Positions 8,332-17,379 are shown, counted from the stretch's first letter. The stretch is 64,000 nt of DNA from Azospirillum endophyticum (GCF_016595245.1 NZ_JAENHM010000073.1:628365-692364); one strand, 5' to 3'. Made by a program: numbers and translations. Notes: generated from the sequence alone by a model not told the origin.

Positions 8332-9378
8332 TCACAGCGTCGGATTCAGCCGCAGGAAGCGGACGCGGTCGGCCGAGGTCACCGGGACGGGGGTCAGCGT
8401 GGCACCGCGCATCACCTCGAGCGGCACGATGGTCCCGGCCGGCCCCAGGCCCCAAAGCTTGCGGTAGAAATCGGCCAGTCCGCTGAAGCGCTGGCCGCCG
8501 ATGCCGACGATCCAATCGCCCGGGCGCAGGCCGGCCGACTCGGCAGGACTGCGCGGCGACACCTTGTCCACCAGCAGCCGGCCCATCTCCTCGCGCAGGG
8601 TGACGCCCAGCCACGGCCTTGCCGGTTCCTGGCGCCGGCCATAGGCGAGCAGATCGGCGAGGACCGGCTCCAGTGCCGAAACCGGAACGAACATGTTGCC
8701 GGGCAGGGGGCGGCCCTCCATCGCCTCCGCCACCAGCAGCGACCCGATGCCGACCAGACGGCCCTCGCGGTTGACCAGGGCCGCACCGTTGAAGGCGCGG
8801 ATCGGCGGGAAGGTGAACAGCGCCTCGTCCAGCAGATATTCCCAGTAGCCGGCGAACTCCCGCTTGCCGACCACCTTCACCGCCGTGGCCCCGCGGTTGT
8901 CGCCGCCGCTGAGTGCCAGCAGGGTATCGCCCTCCTTCACCGCATCGGAATTCGCCAGCCGCAGCCATGGAGCCGTGAATCCCATCTCCGCCCGCAGCAG
9001 GCCGAATCCGCTGACGGGGTCATAGGCGACCAGATTGGCGGGATAGCTGCGCCCATCCGCGGCGGTGACCTGGATCTGCGAGGCTTCCATCACCGTATAG
9101 CCGATGGTCAGGATCAATCCCGACCCGTCGATCACCACGCCGCTGCCTTCGCGGTCGGTTCCCAGCGTGCGGGAGCTCTGGCTGTCGGGCGGGACGACGG
9201 CGCTGATGCCGACGACCGAGCGGACGACGCGCTCTGCGTCCAACGGAGCGGGCTCCGCCGCCCGGGCGGTACCGACTCCGACCGCGCCGCCGGTGATGCC
9301 GAGCCCGATAGTCACGCCGACAAGGATGAGGATGGCCGCCGCCAACCGCGGCGCGACCGGTGTTGAAACGACCCGCAT
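8332..9378 (-). CDS. HtrA/DegP-like protein lacking the catalytic triad (pseudoprotease) with PDZ domain
   Basis: 348 residues: an N-terminal signal/anchor segment (residues 12-40), a trypsin-like fold (about 45-225), and a PDZ domain (about 255-345). Against DegP, all three catalytic residues are changed. The TNxHVV histidine is Y94 (TIGYTV), the SDIAL aspartate is G124 (SGFGLL), and the GNSGGAL serine is N197 (AFNGAAL). The fold landmarks around each position are kept, so the alignment is clear. It is therefore probably a non-proteolytic periplasmic chaperone, sensor or scaffold. The call of a serine protease by name alone would be misleading. Confidence 0.8.
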   Translation of the reverse strand: MRVVSTPVAPRLAAAILILVGVTIGLGITGGAVGVGTARAAEPAPLDAERVVRSVVGISAVVPPDSQSSRTLGTDREGSGVVIDGSGLILTIGYTVMEASQIQVTAADGRSYPANLVAYDPVSGFGLLRAEMGFTAPWLRLANSDAVKEGDTLLALSGGDNRGATAVKVVGKREFAGYWEYLLDEALFTFPPIRAFNGAALVNREGRLVGIGSLLVAEAMEGRPLPGNMFVPVSALEPVLADLLAYGRRQEPARPWLGVTLREEMGRLLVDKVSPRSPAESAGLRPGDWIVGIGGQRFSGLADFYRKLWGLGPAGTIVPLEVMRGATLTPVPVTSADRVRFLRLNPTL

Positions 9379-9618
9379 GACACCGCACTCCCGCGCAAGG
9401 CAGGGCCAAGGGCACCCTCGCGGCCGCGCGGCCCTGTCCGTCGCGACTCGGGTGACACAGGGTAAGACATTGCGCCGGAGTCGCGACTCATCAAGCCGTC
9501 GTCACGAGACCGCGGACCGCGGGCTTGGCAGCGATGGCGGAAACATACCGCCGCCGCCCGCTGTTGTCCTGCCGGTGCCCGACAATCCACATGGATTTCC
9601 ACGAGGAAAGGCGACAGC

Positions 9619-9798
9619 ATGCCCATCGAGAGCGAACAGGAACTGGAACAGGCCGTCCAGGAGTTTCAACGTTTGAGCGACGCACCGGAGGGATCGGAGG
9701 GCGGACGCCGCCGCAGCGTTCTGGACGCGGACATCAAGGCGTATTACGCCAGATGCGCCGACACGATGCGGCCGGCCAAGCCGCCGTCCAACGGCTGA
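9619..9798 (+). CDS. Small hypothetical protein (59 aa)
   Basis: Begins 6 bp after a strong GAGGAAAGG ribosome site. The acidic N-terminal half (SEQELEQAVQEF) is predicted helical. A short RRR stretch follows, then DADIKAYYARCADTMRP. No signal peptide or membrane segment is present. The good ribosome site and clear amphipathic helix argue that it is translated. I do not recognise the family. The Cys-rich small protein gene follows about 110 bp later on the same strand. Confidence 0.6.
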   Translation: MPIESEQELEQAVQEFQRLSDAPEGSEGGRRRSVLDADIKAYYARCADTMRPAKPPSNG

Positions 9799-9850
9799 CT
9801 GGCCGGCCGGGAGAAAAGCGGGAGCGGAACCGGATGGTCGGCGCCAGAAA

Positions 9851-9889
9851 CGGCCAAATGGCAAAACGGCCAAATGGCAAAAACGGCCA
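9851..9889. repeat. Short tandem repeat, 16-17 bp unit
   Basis: CGGCCAAATGGCAAAA occurs at 9851-9866 and again with one extra A at 9867-9883, followed by a partial third copy CGGCCA. It lies between two small genes, in front of the ribosome site of the second. Confidence 0.8.
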
Positions 9890-9910
9890 CCAGAAGGAGA
9901 CCGCTCCGCG

Positions 9911-10153
9911 ATGAAGCGACTCGATACCTGCTACACCTGCCGCTTCTGGGAGGGGCAGGGGCTCCGTCAACGCGGACCGAAGGGGACCTGCCGGCGCTAT
10001 CCGCCGGTGGTGACCCCGCGCAGCCCCGAAGGCGATTTCCCGATTACCCTGTCCACAGACTGGTGCGGGGAATGGAAACGGGTCGCCATCGCCTCGTCCG
10101 GCGGGGACCCGTCGGCATCCGACGACAGCCTCTACGACGATCTGGTGGAATAG
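9911..10153 (+). CDS. Small cysteine-containing protein (80 aa), possible metal-binding
   Basis: Four cysteines are spaced as C-Y-T-C-R-F-W near the N-terminus, then C in GTCRRYPP and C in DWCGEWK. This pattern of a CxxC knuckle plus two separated Cys followed by Trp recurs in small bacterial and phage proteins and suggests a zinc or iron-sulfur site. The tail is acidic. An AGGAG site lies 11 bp before the ATG. No signal peptide is visible, so it is probably cytoplasmic. The function is unknown. Confidence 0.65.
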   Translation: MKRLDTCYTCRFWEGQGLRQRGPKGTCRRYPPVVTPRSPEGDFPITLSTDWCGEWKRVAIASSGGDPSASDDSLYDDLVE

Positions 10154-10160
10154 GACCTGT

Positions 10161-10412
10161 TCACCGCGGATGGGGCGGGATCACCAGCACCGGCGTGTTC
10201 TCGTAGGCCTGGGGCCGGCTTTCGGTCGTCGACCCGTCCCAATCGGTGCTGAGGGCCAGCAGGGCGAGCAGCACCGCCGCCAGGAACAACAGGGCGGCAG
10301 TGACGCAATCCACCGTTCGGACCGGATGATCGTCGGGTTCGGGCGAGCCGCGGCCGGTGCCGTCGAGCGGCGGGGCGGTGCGAAGAGCTTCGGACTGGAA
10401 TGGCAGAAGCAC
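10161..10412 (-). CDS. Small single-pass membrane protein (GTG start)
   Basis: Convergent with the preceding small gene, with 7 bp between the stops. The GTG at 10412 sits 6 bp after a perfect GGAGG, which decides the start over the longer ATG frame from 10514. The product has 83 residues: a hydrophilic Pro/Asp-rich N-terminal half, one clear transmembrane helix (about residues 38-56, VTAALLFLAAVLLALLAL) and a short tail rich in Pro. The family is unknown. Confidence 0.5.
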   Translation of the reverse strand: MLLPFQSEALRTAPPLDGTGRGSPEPDDHPVRTVDCVTAALLFLAAVLLALLALSTDWDGSTTESRPQAYENTPVLVIPPHPR

Positions 10413-10640
10413 GGCGATCCTCCATAGGCTGGAGACGCCCGGCCCAAGAGTGAGGCCCGGATTGCTATCAAGTCTAACGCCGTACAGCCCTGTGCGGCAT
10501 TTCGCTTCCGGCAAATCAGGATCGTCTTTTGGGACTAATTCATGCCGTGTGGGGTGACCGTCGGTCCTAGCCCAACTGCTTTAAACCGAATTCGGTTACT
10601 TAAGCGCCACAGTCAAGATGCAATAGCTCGGAAAGAAGAA

Positions 10641-10670
10641 AAGGCCGGATGCGCTTGGCATCCGGCCTTT
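10641..10670 (-). terminator. Terminator after tRNA-Asn
   Basis: A 12-bp perfect stem (10641-10652 with 10658-10669) and a GCTTG loop are flanked by A-rich and T-rich runs, so it can act in both directions. It lies just past the 3' end of the minus-strand tRNA-Asn. Confidence 0.8.
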
Positions 10671-10676
10671 TCGATC

Positions 10677-10752
10677 TGGCTCCCGGTGCTGGACTCGAAC
10701 CAGCGACAAGCGGATTAACAGTCCGCTGCTCTACCAACTGAGCTAACCGGGA
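10677..10752 (-). tRNA. tRNA-Asn (GTT)
   Basis: Read on the minus strand, the gene folds as a cloverleaf. The acceptor stem TCCCGGT pairs with ACCGGGA, the anticodon loop is CTGTTAA with anticodon GTT, the T-loop is TTCGAGT, the discriminator base is G, and CCA is encoded. Confidence 0.95.
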
Positions 10753-10904
10753 TCGGTGACTGGCCTTTCGGCCGCCGCCGTTGTTGGCGTGGCGGGTGTA
10801 TAGCCGAACCATTCGGCCCTGCCAAGCCAATTCCAACAGGAAAATGAATTTTCTTCCGGCAGGAGCGAGATGGCTTTCCGTCAATGAAAACAAGGCCGAA
10901 ACGC

Positions 10905-10932
10905 AAAAAGCCCCGCCGGAGGCGGGGCTGCG
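10905..10932 (-). terminator. Terminator after tRNA-Cys
   Basis: The 9-bp stem AGCCCCGCC/GGCGGGGCT has a GGA loop. On the minus strand it is followed by a T-run (AAAAA on the plus strand at 10905-10909). It lies 40 bp past the tRNA-Cys 3' end. Confidence 0.8.
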
Positions 10933-10973
10933 TTCGGAGCACCTGATGGTCTCTTCCATGCTATCGTCAGGTA

Positions 10974-11047
10974 TGGAGGCACGGGCGGGAATCGAACCCA
11001 CGTACACGGATTTGCAGTCCGCTGCATCACCACTCTGCCACCGCGCC
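10974..11047 (-). tRNA. tRNA-Cys (GCA)
   Basis: The minus strand reads GGCGCGG at the 5' end, pairing with CCGTGCC including one G-U. The anticodon loop is CTGCAAA with anticodon GCA. The T-loop is TTCGATT, the discriminator is U as usual for tRNA-Cys, and CCA is encoded. Confidence 0.95.
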
Positions 11048-11363
11048 ATCCTGACCGGCACCGGCGCCCTGTTTCCAGCGCGCCCTCGGTGTGGAGCGGT
11101 GGTATAGCGGCCCGGAACGGAGCGGTCAAGGCGAATGGTGACGTTTTTTGAACGACGATTTGCGGACGATTGCGGCCGGCTTCCGCCCGTGTTCTCCCGA
11201 CCTCTTCGCTGGCCTTTTTCCCGGCAGCCGGCAAAGGCTCCGCGCTCATCGCTCGTGACGTTGTGTTCGCCAAGCCTTTGCGGCTATATACCGCCATGGC
11301 AGGAAGCCGTCCGCTGTTCGGCTTGGTGCCGGTGTCGTCACAACACATCAATAAGCGACCGCC
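11048..11363. other. Intergenic region upstream of pcm with a candidate promoter
   Basis: About 315 bp without a convincing gene. It carries the promoter region of the leftward tRNA-Cys and, near the right end, TTGTGT at 11261-11266 and TATATA at 11285-11290 with an 18-bp spacer. This is a plausible sigma-70 type promoter for pcm. Short frames here are low-quality shadows. Confidence 0.5.
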
Positions 11364-12020
11364 ATGACCGATTTCGCCGCCGCACGCTATTTCATGGTCG
11401 AGGGACAGATCCGCCCCAACAAGGTGACCGATCAACGTCTCGTCGACGTCCTGTCGGAGCTTCCGCGCGAAGCCTTCGTTCCTGAGTCGGCGCGCGGCGT
11501 CGCCTATGTCGACGACGATCTCCCCATCGGCAAGGGCCGGTTCCTGCTGGAGCCGATGGTCTTCGCCCGTATGCTCCAGACCGTCGCCGTGCAGCCGACC
11601 GACCGGGTGCTGGACGTCGGCGCCGGCGGCGGCTACTCCACCGCCGTGCTGGCTCGCCTCGCCTCGTCGGTGGTCGGCCTCGATTGCGACGAGGGTCTGA
11701 CCGCCGCCGCGACCGCGGCGCTGGCCGGACAGGGCATCGCCAACGCCAAGGCCGTCACCGGCCCGCTGGCGGAGGGGTACGCCCAAAACGCCCCTTACGA
11801 TGTGATCGTCGTCGAAGGTACCGTGCCTGATGTGCCGGCGCCGCTGACGGAGCAGCTGGCGGAAGGCGGTCGTCTCGTCGCCATCGTCCAGGGCAGGGGC
11901 AGCGTCGGCGAAGTGCGCCTGTTCCAGCGGGTCGCCGGCGTGGTGTCCAGCCGCATCCTGTTCGAGGCCCAGCCGCACGCGCTGCCGGGCTTCGAGAAGA
12001 AGGCGTCCTTCGTGTTCTGA
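11364..12020 (+). CDS. pcm: Protein-L-isoaspartate O-methyltransferase family protein
   Basis: 218-residue SAM-dependent methyltransferase. It has the PIMT N-terminal region (MVEGQIRPNKVTD, PREAFVP), the SAM-binding glycine loop LDVGAGGGYSTAVLA, and the acidic residue in VVGLDCDE. It repairs isoaspartyl residues in damaged proteins or has a derived role. In alphaproteobacteria this PIMT paralogue commonly precedes tolC, as here, with a rhodanese gene between them. The three genes probably form one operon. Confidence 0.88.
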   Translation: MTDFAAARYFMVEGQIRPNKVTDQRLVDVLSELPREAFVPESARGVAYVDDDLPIGKGRFLLEPMVFARMLQTVAVQPTDRVLDVGAGGGYSTAVLARLASSVVGLDCDEGLTAAATAALAGQGIANAKAVTGPLAEGYAQNAPYDVIVVEGTVPDVPAPLTEQLAEGGRLVAIVQGRGSVGEVRLFQRVAGVVSSRILFEAQPHALPGFEKKASFVF

Positions 12021-12122
12021 TCGGATTCGCCGGTCGGACAGGTCTTGAACTGAACCGTGCAGTTTACCTCTGCGCGGTTCTGCGCTACCGTCGCCGTCGC
12101 CCTTGCACGAAAGTGAGCATCC

Positions 12123-12449
12123 ATGGCCGCGCCGTTCGAAATCGAGGTTGAAGAGTTAGACCGTCGCCGCACTGCCGGTGACGGGCTCGTTCTCCTCGAC
12201 GTGCGCGAGGCGTGGGAGTTTGCGCTGTGCGCCATTGACGGCAGCCTGCACATTCCGATGAACGGGCTTCCCGGTCGGGTGGACGAGTTGCCGAAGGACC
12301 GCGATGTCGTCGTCGTGTGTCATCACGGTGGCCGCAGTGCGCAGGTCACCATGTGGCTGCGTTCCAAGGGGTTCGACCGCGCCATCAACCTTGATGGCGG
12401 CGTCGATGCCTGGGCGCGCCGAATCGACCCGAACATGAAGGTCTACTGA
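12123..12449 (+). CDS. Single-domain rhodanese-like protein
   Basis: 108-residue rhodanese domain with LLDVREAWEF at the N-terminal CH2A-like motif and the active-site loop CHHGGRS, a six-residue loop with the catalytic Cys. Such single-domain proteins act as sulfurtransferases or persulfide carriers, similar to GlpE. It lies between pcm and tolC, 2 bp before the tolC ATG, so it is probably co-translated with tolC. A direct functional link to TolC is not evident from the sequence. Confidence 0.88.
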   Translation: MAAPFEIEVEELDRRRTAGDGLVLLDVREAWEFALCAIDGSLHIPMNGLPGRVDELPKDRDVVVVCHHGGRSAQVTMWLRSKGFDRAINLDGGVDAWARRIDPNMKVY

Positions 12450-12451
12450 AC

Positions 12452-13855
12452 ATGACCGTGCGAAGCCGTTTTGCGCGCCGCTGGCTGCTGGCGACGGCCC
12501 TGACCCTGACCGCCACGATGGGCACAGCAGTGACCGGCGGTGGTACGGCCCAGGCCCAGTCCCTGGAGCAGGCCCTCGCCCAGGCCTATGCCAACAACCC
12601 GACGATCGGCGCCCAGCGCGCCCGCCTGCGTGCCGTCGACGAGGGCGTGCCCCAGGCGCTGTCCGGCTACCGGCCGACGGCCCGCGTGACCGCGGGCATC
12701 TCGCGCTCGACGGGCGAGAGCAAGTTCGACGGCGGCTCGACCGGATCGGAAGCCAATTCCAAAACCGTCGGCGTCACCGCCACCCAGCCGCTCTACGACG
12801 CCACCGTCGCCCCGGCCGTCCGGCGTGCCGAACGGCTTGTCGAGGCCCAGCGCGCCGCCCTAATCGCCTCGGAACAGTCGGTCCTGCTCGCCGCCGCCCA
12901 GGCCTATCTGGACATCGTCCAGAACCAGGCCATCCTGCAGCTGCAGACCAACAACGAGCAGGTGCTGCGCCGCCAGCTGGACGCCGCCCGCGACCGCTTC
13001 CGCGTCGGTGAGTACACCCGCACCGACGTCAGCCAGTCCGAGTCGCGCCTGTCGGCCGCCATCGCCTCCAAGATCTCGGCCGAAGGCACGCTGCGCGCCT
13101 CCCGCGCGACCTACGAGCGTCTCGTGGGCGCCGCGCCGGGCGAGCTGAAGGCGCCGAAGCCGGCCTTCCGCCTGCCGAAGAACCTGGACGAGCTGGTCGA
13201 GCTGGCCCGTGCCAACAATCCGAACGTCCTGTCCGCCTCCTACACCGAAGCGGCGCAGCGCGAAGCGGTGGACCAGCAGTATGGCCGCTTGCTGCCGTCG
13301 GTGAACCTGTCGGCTTCCGGCAGCCGCACCTATGATCCGGGCCGCTCCTCCGGCATCGACCTGAACCGGTCGGACAGCGCGCAGGTCACCGCCCAGGTGA
13401 CCATCCCGCTCTACCAGGCCGGCCAGCCCGAAGCGCTGGTGCGCGAGGCCAAGCAGACGGCCAACCAGGCCCGCCTGCAGATCGAGGAGACCCGCCGCCA
13501 GGTGACCGAGTCGGCGGTCAGCGCCTGGCAGGCCCTGCAGACCGCGCGGGCCAGCACCGAGTCCTACACGGCGCAGATCAAGGCCGCTCAGATCGCCCTG
13601 GAGGGCGTCCGTCAGGAAGCCCAGGTCGGTTCGCGTACCGTGCTCGACGTGCTGAACCAGGAACAGGAACTGCTGAATGCCCGCGTCTTCCTCGTCCGTG
13701 CGCAGCACGACGAGATGGTCGCGGCCTTCAATGTTCTGTCCGCCAGCGGACAGTTGACCGCCGACCGGCTCAATCTGCCGGTCCAGAAATACGACCCGCA
13801 GGCGAATTACGACAAGACGCGGGGCAAGTGGTTCGGAACGTCGGTGACCGAATGA
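12452..13855 (+). CDS. tolC: TolC family outer-membrane channel protein
   Basis: 467-residue outer-membrane efflux/secretion channel. It has a signal peptide (residues 1-30, ending in AQAQS), then the duplicated TolC core with long coiled-coil alpha-barrel segments (LLAAAQAYLDIVQNQA in the first half, TARASTESYTAQI and GSRTVLDVLNQEQELLNA in the second). It pairs with type I secretion or RND/MFS export systems located elsewhere. It is the last gene of the pcm operon and is followed by a strong terminator. Confidence 0.93.
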   Translation: MTVRSRFARRWLLATALTLTATMGTAVTGGGTAQAQSLEQALAQAYANNPTIGAQRARLRAVDEGVPQALSGYRPTARVTAGISRSTGESKFDGGSTGSEANSKTVGVTATQPLYDATVAPAVRRAERLVEAQRAALIASEQSVLLAAAQAYLDIVQNQAILQLQTNNEQVLRRQLDAARDRFRVGEYTRTDVSQSESRLSAAIASKISAEGTLRASRATYERLVGAAPGELKAPKPAFRLPKNLDELVELARANNPNVLSASYTEAAQREAVDQQYGRLLPSVNLSASGSRTYDPGRSSGIDLNRSDSAQVTAQVTIPLYQAGQPEALVREAKQTANQARLQIEETRRQVTESAVSAWQALQTARASTESYTAQIKAAQIALEGVRQEAQVGSRTVLDVLNQEQELLNARVFLVRAQHDEMVAAFNVLSASGQLTADRLNLPVQKYDPQANYDKTRGKWFGTSVTE

Positions 13856-13860
13856 ACGAG

Positions 13861-13886
13861 ACGGCCCGCGAAAGCGGGCCGTTTTT
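13861..13886 (+). terminator. Rho-independent terminator of the tolC operon
   Basis: The 9-bp stem ACGGCCCGC/GCGGGCCGT has a GAAA tetraloop and is followed by TTTTT. It starts 5 bp after the tolC stop codon. Confidence 0.92.
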
Positions 13887-13951
13887 GTATTATGGCTTTT
13901 TTGCCAACACTGCCCTAGGTTTGGGGCAGGTTGACGTCTCGGGTTGTCACT

Positions 13952-14644
13952 ATGAGCGATAAGGGCCAGCAAGAACCTTCGATGGAGGAAATCCTCGCCT
14001 CCATCCGGCGGATCATTTCCGAGGACGGTGAGCCGGCCAAGTCGGAAACCCAGGCGCCTTCGCCGCCTCCGCCTCCGCCGCCCCCACCACCTCCGCCGCC
14101 GCCCCCTCCACCGGTCGAGGACGACGACGACGTCCTGGAACTGACCCAGATGGTGGAGGACGAACCGGATGAGCGGCCCGACTTCGGTCAGCCGGCCCTT
14201 GATGCTTGGCCGGACGAACCGGCCTTTCCCGAGCCTCCTGCGCCGCCGCCGCCACCCCCGCGCTGGCAGGAGCCGGAGCCCGAACCGATGCCACCGCCGC
14301 GCCCGGCCGCCCGGCGGCCGATGCCGGCCTTCGACGATTTCGAGGATGACGAGCCGCCGCCACCGCCGCGCCCGCGCCGCCGCCCGGTCGATCCGGATGC
14401 CGGGCTGATCTCGCGCCGGACGGCGGAGGATGCCTCGCATCATCTGACCCATCTGGCGCGTGAACTCGGCGACGACCTGTCCATCGGCCCGATGCCCATC
14501 GGCATCCGCACGGTGGAAGAAGTCGTGCGCGAGCTGCTGAAGCCGCTGTTGAAAGAATGGCTGGACGAGAATCTGCCGACGGTGGTCGAGCGGCTGGTAC
14601 AGCAGGAAATCGACAGGATGATCCGGCGGTCGCAGAAGTTCTGA
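13952..14644 (+). CDS. popZ: Polar organizing protein PopZ (DUF2497)
   Basis: Alphaproteobacterial pole-organizing scaffold that forms a network at the cell pole and anchors the centromere. The conserved N-terminal helix is SMEEILASIRRIISED. A long acidic, proline-rich linker follows, including an uninterrupted run of about 18 prolines near residues 34-52. The conserved C-terminal oligomerisation helices are EEVVRELLKPLLKEWLDENL and VERLVQQEIDRMI. The ATG at 13952 is preferred because family members begin MSDK. The position between tolC and valS is the same as in Caulobacter-type genomes. Confidence 0.93.
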   Translation: MSDKGQQEPSMEEILASIRRIISEDGEPAKSETQAPSPPPPPPPPPPPPPPPPPVEDDDDVLELTQMVEDEPDERPDFGQPALDAWPDEPAFPEPPAPPPPPPRWQEPEPEPMPPPRPAARRPMPAFDDFEDDEPPPPPRPRRRPVDPDAGLISRRTAEDASHHLTHLARELGDDLSIGPMPIGIRTVEEVVRELLKPLLKEWLDENLPTVVERLVQQEIDRMIRRSQKF

Positions 14645-14706
14645 TCCGCCCTGTACCGAGCCTGCCTGTCAGCTTCCGGTTGAGACGTTTCTAGCGAAAG
14701 TTTCTG

Positions 14707-17358
14707 GTGATGTTGGAAAAGACGTACCGGCCCGCCGAGGTCGAGGAGAAGCACTACCGCCTGTGGGAAGAGTCGGGCGCCTTCGCCGCCAACCCGCAGG
14801 GCAACGGCAAGCCCTACACCATCATGATGCCGCCGCCGAACGTCACCGGCAGCCTGCACATGGGCCATGCGCTGACCTTCACCATCCAGGACGTGCTGAC
14901 CCGCTACAACCGCATGCGCGGCCGCGACGCCCTGTGGCAGCCCGGCACCGACCATGCCGGCATCGCCACTCAGATGGTGGTGGAACGCAACCTGGCGAAG
15001 GACGGCAAGACGCGCCATGATTTCGGCCGCGACGCCTTCATCGACAAGGTTTGGGAGTGGAAGGCCGAGTCCGGCGGCACCATCACCCGCCAACTGCGCC
15101 GGCTGGGCGCCTCGCCCGACTGGCCGCGCGAACGCTTCACCATGGACGAGGGGCTGAGCCGCGCCGTCCGCAAGGTGTTCGTGGAACTGCACCGCCAGGG
15201 CCTGATCTACAAGGACAAGCGGCTGGTCAACTGGGACCCGAAGCTGCACACCGCGATCTCCGACCTCGAGGTCGAGCAGAAGGAGATCAAGGGCAACCTT
15301 TGGCACTTCCGCTATCCCATCGACGGGGAAGAGGGGCGCTTCATCGTGGTCGCCACCACCCGTCCGGAAACCATGCTGGGCGACACCGGCGTGGCGGTGC
15401 ATCCGGAGGATGAGCGCTACAAGGACCTGATCGGCAAGATGGTCCGCCTGCCGCTGGTCGGCCGGCTGATCCCGATCGTCGGCGACGAATATGCCGATCC
15501 GGAGACCGGTTCGGGTGCGGTGAAGATCACGCCGGCCCATGACTTCAACGACTTCGAGGTCGGGAAGCGTTGCGGGCTCGAGCAGATCAACATCATGGAT
15601 CGCGACGCCCGGCTGAACGACAATGTGCCCGAGGCCTACCGCGGGCTCGACCGCTACGAGGCGCGCAAGAAGATCGTCGCCGAGCTGGAGGCGCTTGAGC
15701 TTCTGGAGAAGATCGAGCCGCACACCCACATGGTCCCGCACGGTGACCGCTCCGGCGTCGCCATCGAGCCCTGGCTGACCGACCAGTGGTATGTCGATGC
15801 CGCGACCCTGGCCAAGCCCGCCATCGAGGCGGTGGAGACCGGCAAGACGGTGTTCGTGCCCAAGCAGTGGGAGAACACCTATTTCGAGTGGATGCGCAAC
15901 ATCCAGCCCTGGTGCATCAGCCGCCAGATCTGGTGGGGCCATCAGATTCCGGCCTGGTACGGTCCGGACGGCACCTTCTTCGTCGAGGAGACCGAGGAGG
16001 AGGCGCGCGCCGCCGCGAAGGTGCATTATGGCAGCGATGTCGAGCTGACGCGCGATGCCGATGTGCTCGACACGTGGTTCTCGTCGGCGCTGTGGCCCTT
16101 CTCGACGCTCGGCTGGCCGAACCAGACGCCGGAGCTTGATCGCTACTACCCGACCGACGTGCTGGTGACCGGCTTCGACATCATCTTCTTCTGGGTCGCC
16201 CGGATGATGATGATGGGCCTGCACTTCATGAAGGACGTGCCCTTCCGCACGGTCTACATCCACGCCCTTGTCCGCGACGAGAAGGGCCAGAAGATGTCGA
16301 AGTCGAAGGGCAACGTCATCGACCCGCTGGAGATCATCGACCAGTACGGCACCGACGCGCTGCGCTTCACCCTGTCGGCGATGGCCGCGCAGGGCCGTGA
16401 CATCAAGCTGGCGGTGAACCGGGTCGAGGGCTACCGCAACTTCGCCACCAAGCTGTGGAACGCAGCCCGCTATTGCCAGATGAACGGCTGCGAGCCGGTC
16501 GCCGGCTATCGGCCGGTCGGCCTGACCCAGACAGTCAACCGCTGGATCGTCGGCGCACTCGCCGATGCGGCGAAGAAGGTCGCCGAATCGGTCGACGCCT
16601 ACAAGTTCAACGAGGCCGCGGGCGCCGCCTACCAGTTCACCTGGGGCACCTTCTGCGACTGGTACATGGAGTTCACCAAGCCGATCCTGGCCGGGACCGA
16701 CGAGGCGTCGAAGGCGGAGACTCGGGCGACCACCGCCTGGGTGCTCGACCAGATCCTGCACATCCTGCATCCGCTGATGCCCTTCATCACCGAAGAGCTG
16801 TGGGAACAGCTGTCGCCGGCCCGTGCCAACCGCCTGATCTCGGCCGAGTGGCCGGAGTTCGCCGCCGACATCGTCGATCCTGCGTCGCGCGACGAAATGG
16901 ATTGGGTGGTGCGGCTGATCACCTCGGTCCGCTCTATGCGGTCGGAGATGAACGTCCCGCCGGCGGCGCAGATCGAGCTGAAGCTGAAGGATCCGAACGC
17001 GATCAGCCTGAAGCGGCTGGACACCCACCGCGACCTGATCCTGCGCATGGCCCGCCTGTCGAGCGTCGAGCCGCTGCAGGGCGAGGTGCCGAAGAGCAGC
17101 GTCCAGGCGGTGCTGGACGAGACCACCCTGGTGCTGCCGCTGGAAGGCATCGTCGATCTCGACAAGGAAAAGGCGCGCCTGTCCAAGGAGATCGAGAAGC
17201 TGGCGGGCGAGATCAGGAAGATCGATGCCAAGCTGTCGAACGAGCAGTTCGTCGCCAAGGCCCCCGAAGAGGTGATCGAGGAGCAGCGCGACCGTCGCGA
17301 GACCGCCGATCAGGCTCGCGACAAGCTGCAGAAGGCGTTGGAGATGCTGGCGGGCTAA
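14707..17358 (+). CDS. valS: Valyl-tRNA synthetase
   Basis: Class I aminoacyl-tRNA synthetase charging tRNA-Val. The HIGH-type motif is HMGH at residues 51-54 (PPNVTGSLHMGHAL). The CP1 editing domain includes TRPETMLGDTGVAV. The KMSKS motif is near residue 529 (GQKMSKSKGN). The C-terminal coiled-coil arm (LDKEKARLSKEIEKLAGEI) identifies ValS rather than IleS or LeuS. The product is 883 aa. The frame opens with GTG at 14707 directly before ATG at 14710; either can serve as start. Confidence 0.96.
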   Translation: MMLEKTYRPAEVEEKHYRLWEESGAFAANPQGNGKPYTIMMPPPNVTGSLHMGHALTFTIQDVLTRYNRMRGRDALWQPGTDHAGIATQMVVERNLAKDGKTRHDFGRDAFIDKVWEWKAESGGTITRQLRRLGASPDWPRERFTMDEGLSRAVRKVFVELHRQGLIYKDKRLVNWDPKLHTAISDLEVEQKEIKGNLWHFRYPIDGEEGRFIVVATTRPETMLGDTGVAVHPEDERYKDLIGKMVRLPLVGRLIPIVGDEYADPETGSGAVKITPAHDFNDFEVGKRCGLEQINIMDRDARLNDNVPEAYRGLDRYEARKKIVAELEALELLEKIEPHTHMVPHGDRSGVAIEPWLTDQWYVDAATLAKPAIEAVETGKTVFVPKQWENTYFEWMRNIQPWCISRQIWWGHQIPAWYGPDGTFFVEETEEEARAAAKVHYGSDVELTRDADVLDTWFSSALWPFSTLGWPNQTPELDRYYPTDVLVTGFDIIFFWVARMMMMGLHFMKDVPFRTVYIHALVRDEKGQKMSKSKGNVIDPLEIIDQYGTDALRFTLSAMAAQGRDIKLAVNRVEGYRNFATKLWNAARYCQMNGCEPVAGYRPVGLTQTVNRWIVGALADAAKKVAESVDAYKFNEAAGAAYQFTWGTFCDWYMEFTKPILAGTDEASKAETRATTAWVLDQILHILHPLMPFITEELWEQLSPARANRLISAEWPEFAADIVDPASRDEMDWVVRLITSVRSMRSEMNVPPAAQIELKLKDPNAISLKRLDTHRDLILRMARLSSVEPLQGEVPKSSVQAVLDETTLVLPLEGIVDLDKEKARLSKEIEKLAGEIRKIDAKLSNEQFVAKAPEEVIEEQRDRRETADQARDKLQKALEMLAG

Positions 17359-17379
17359 AGTCTCCCGCAAAGCCCCCGT

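Noticed and set aside
9851..9889. Tandem repeats as a possible CRISPR array
   Set aside because: The units are directly adjacent without spacers and only two copies exist. No CRISPR array or cas gene was seen anywhere in the window.
14440..17370. A 976-codon open frame on the minus strand
   Set aside because: It lies antisense to valS, which has all synthetase motifs. The translation is low-complexity (rich in D, H, R, L, G), as expected from the opposite strand of GC-rich DNA.
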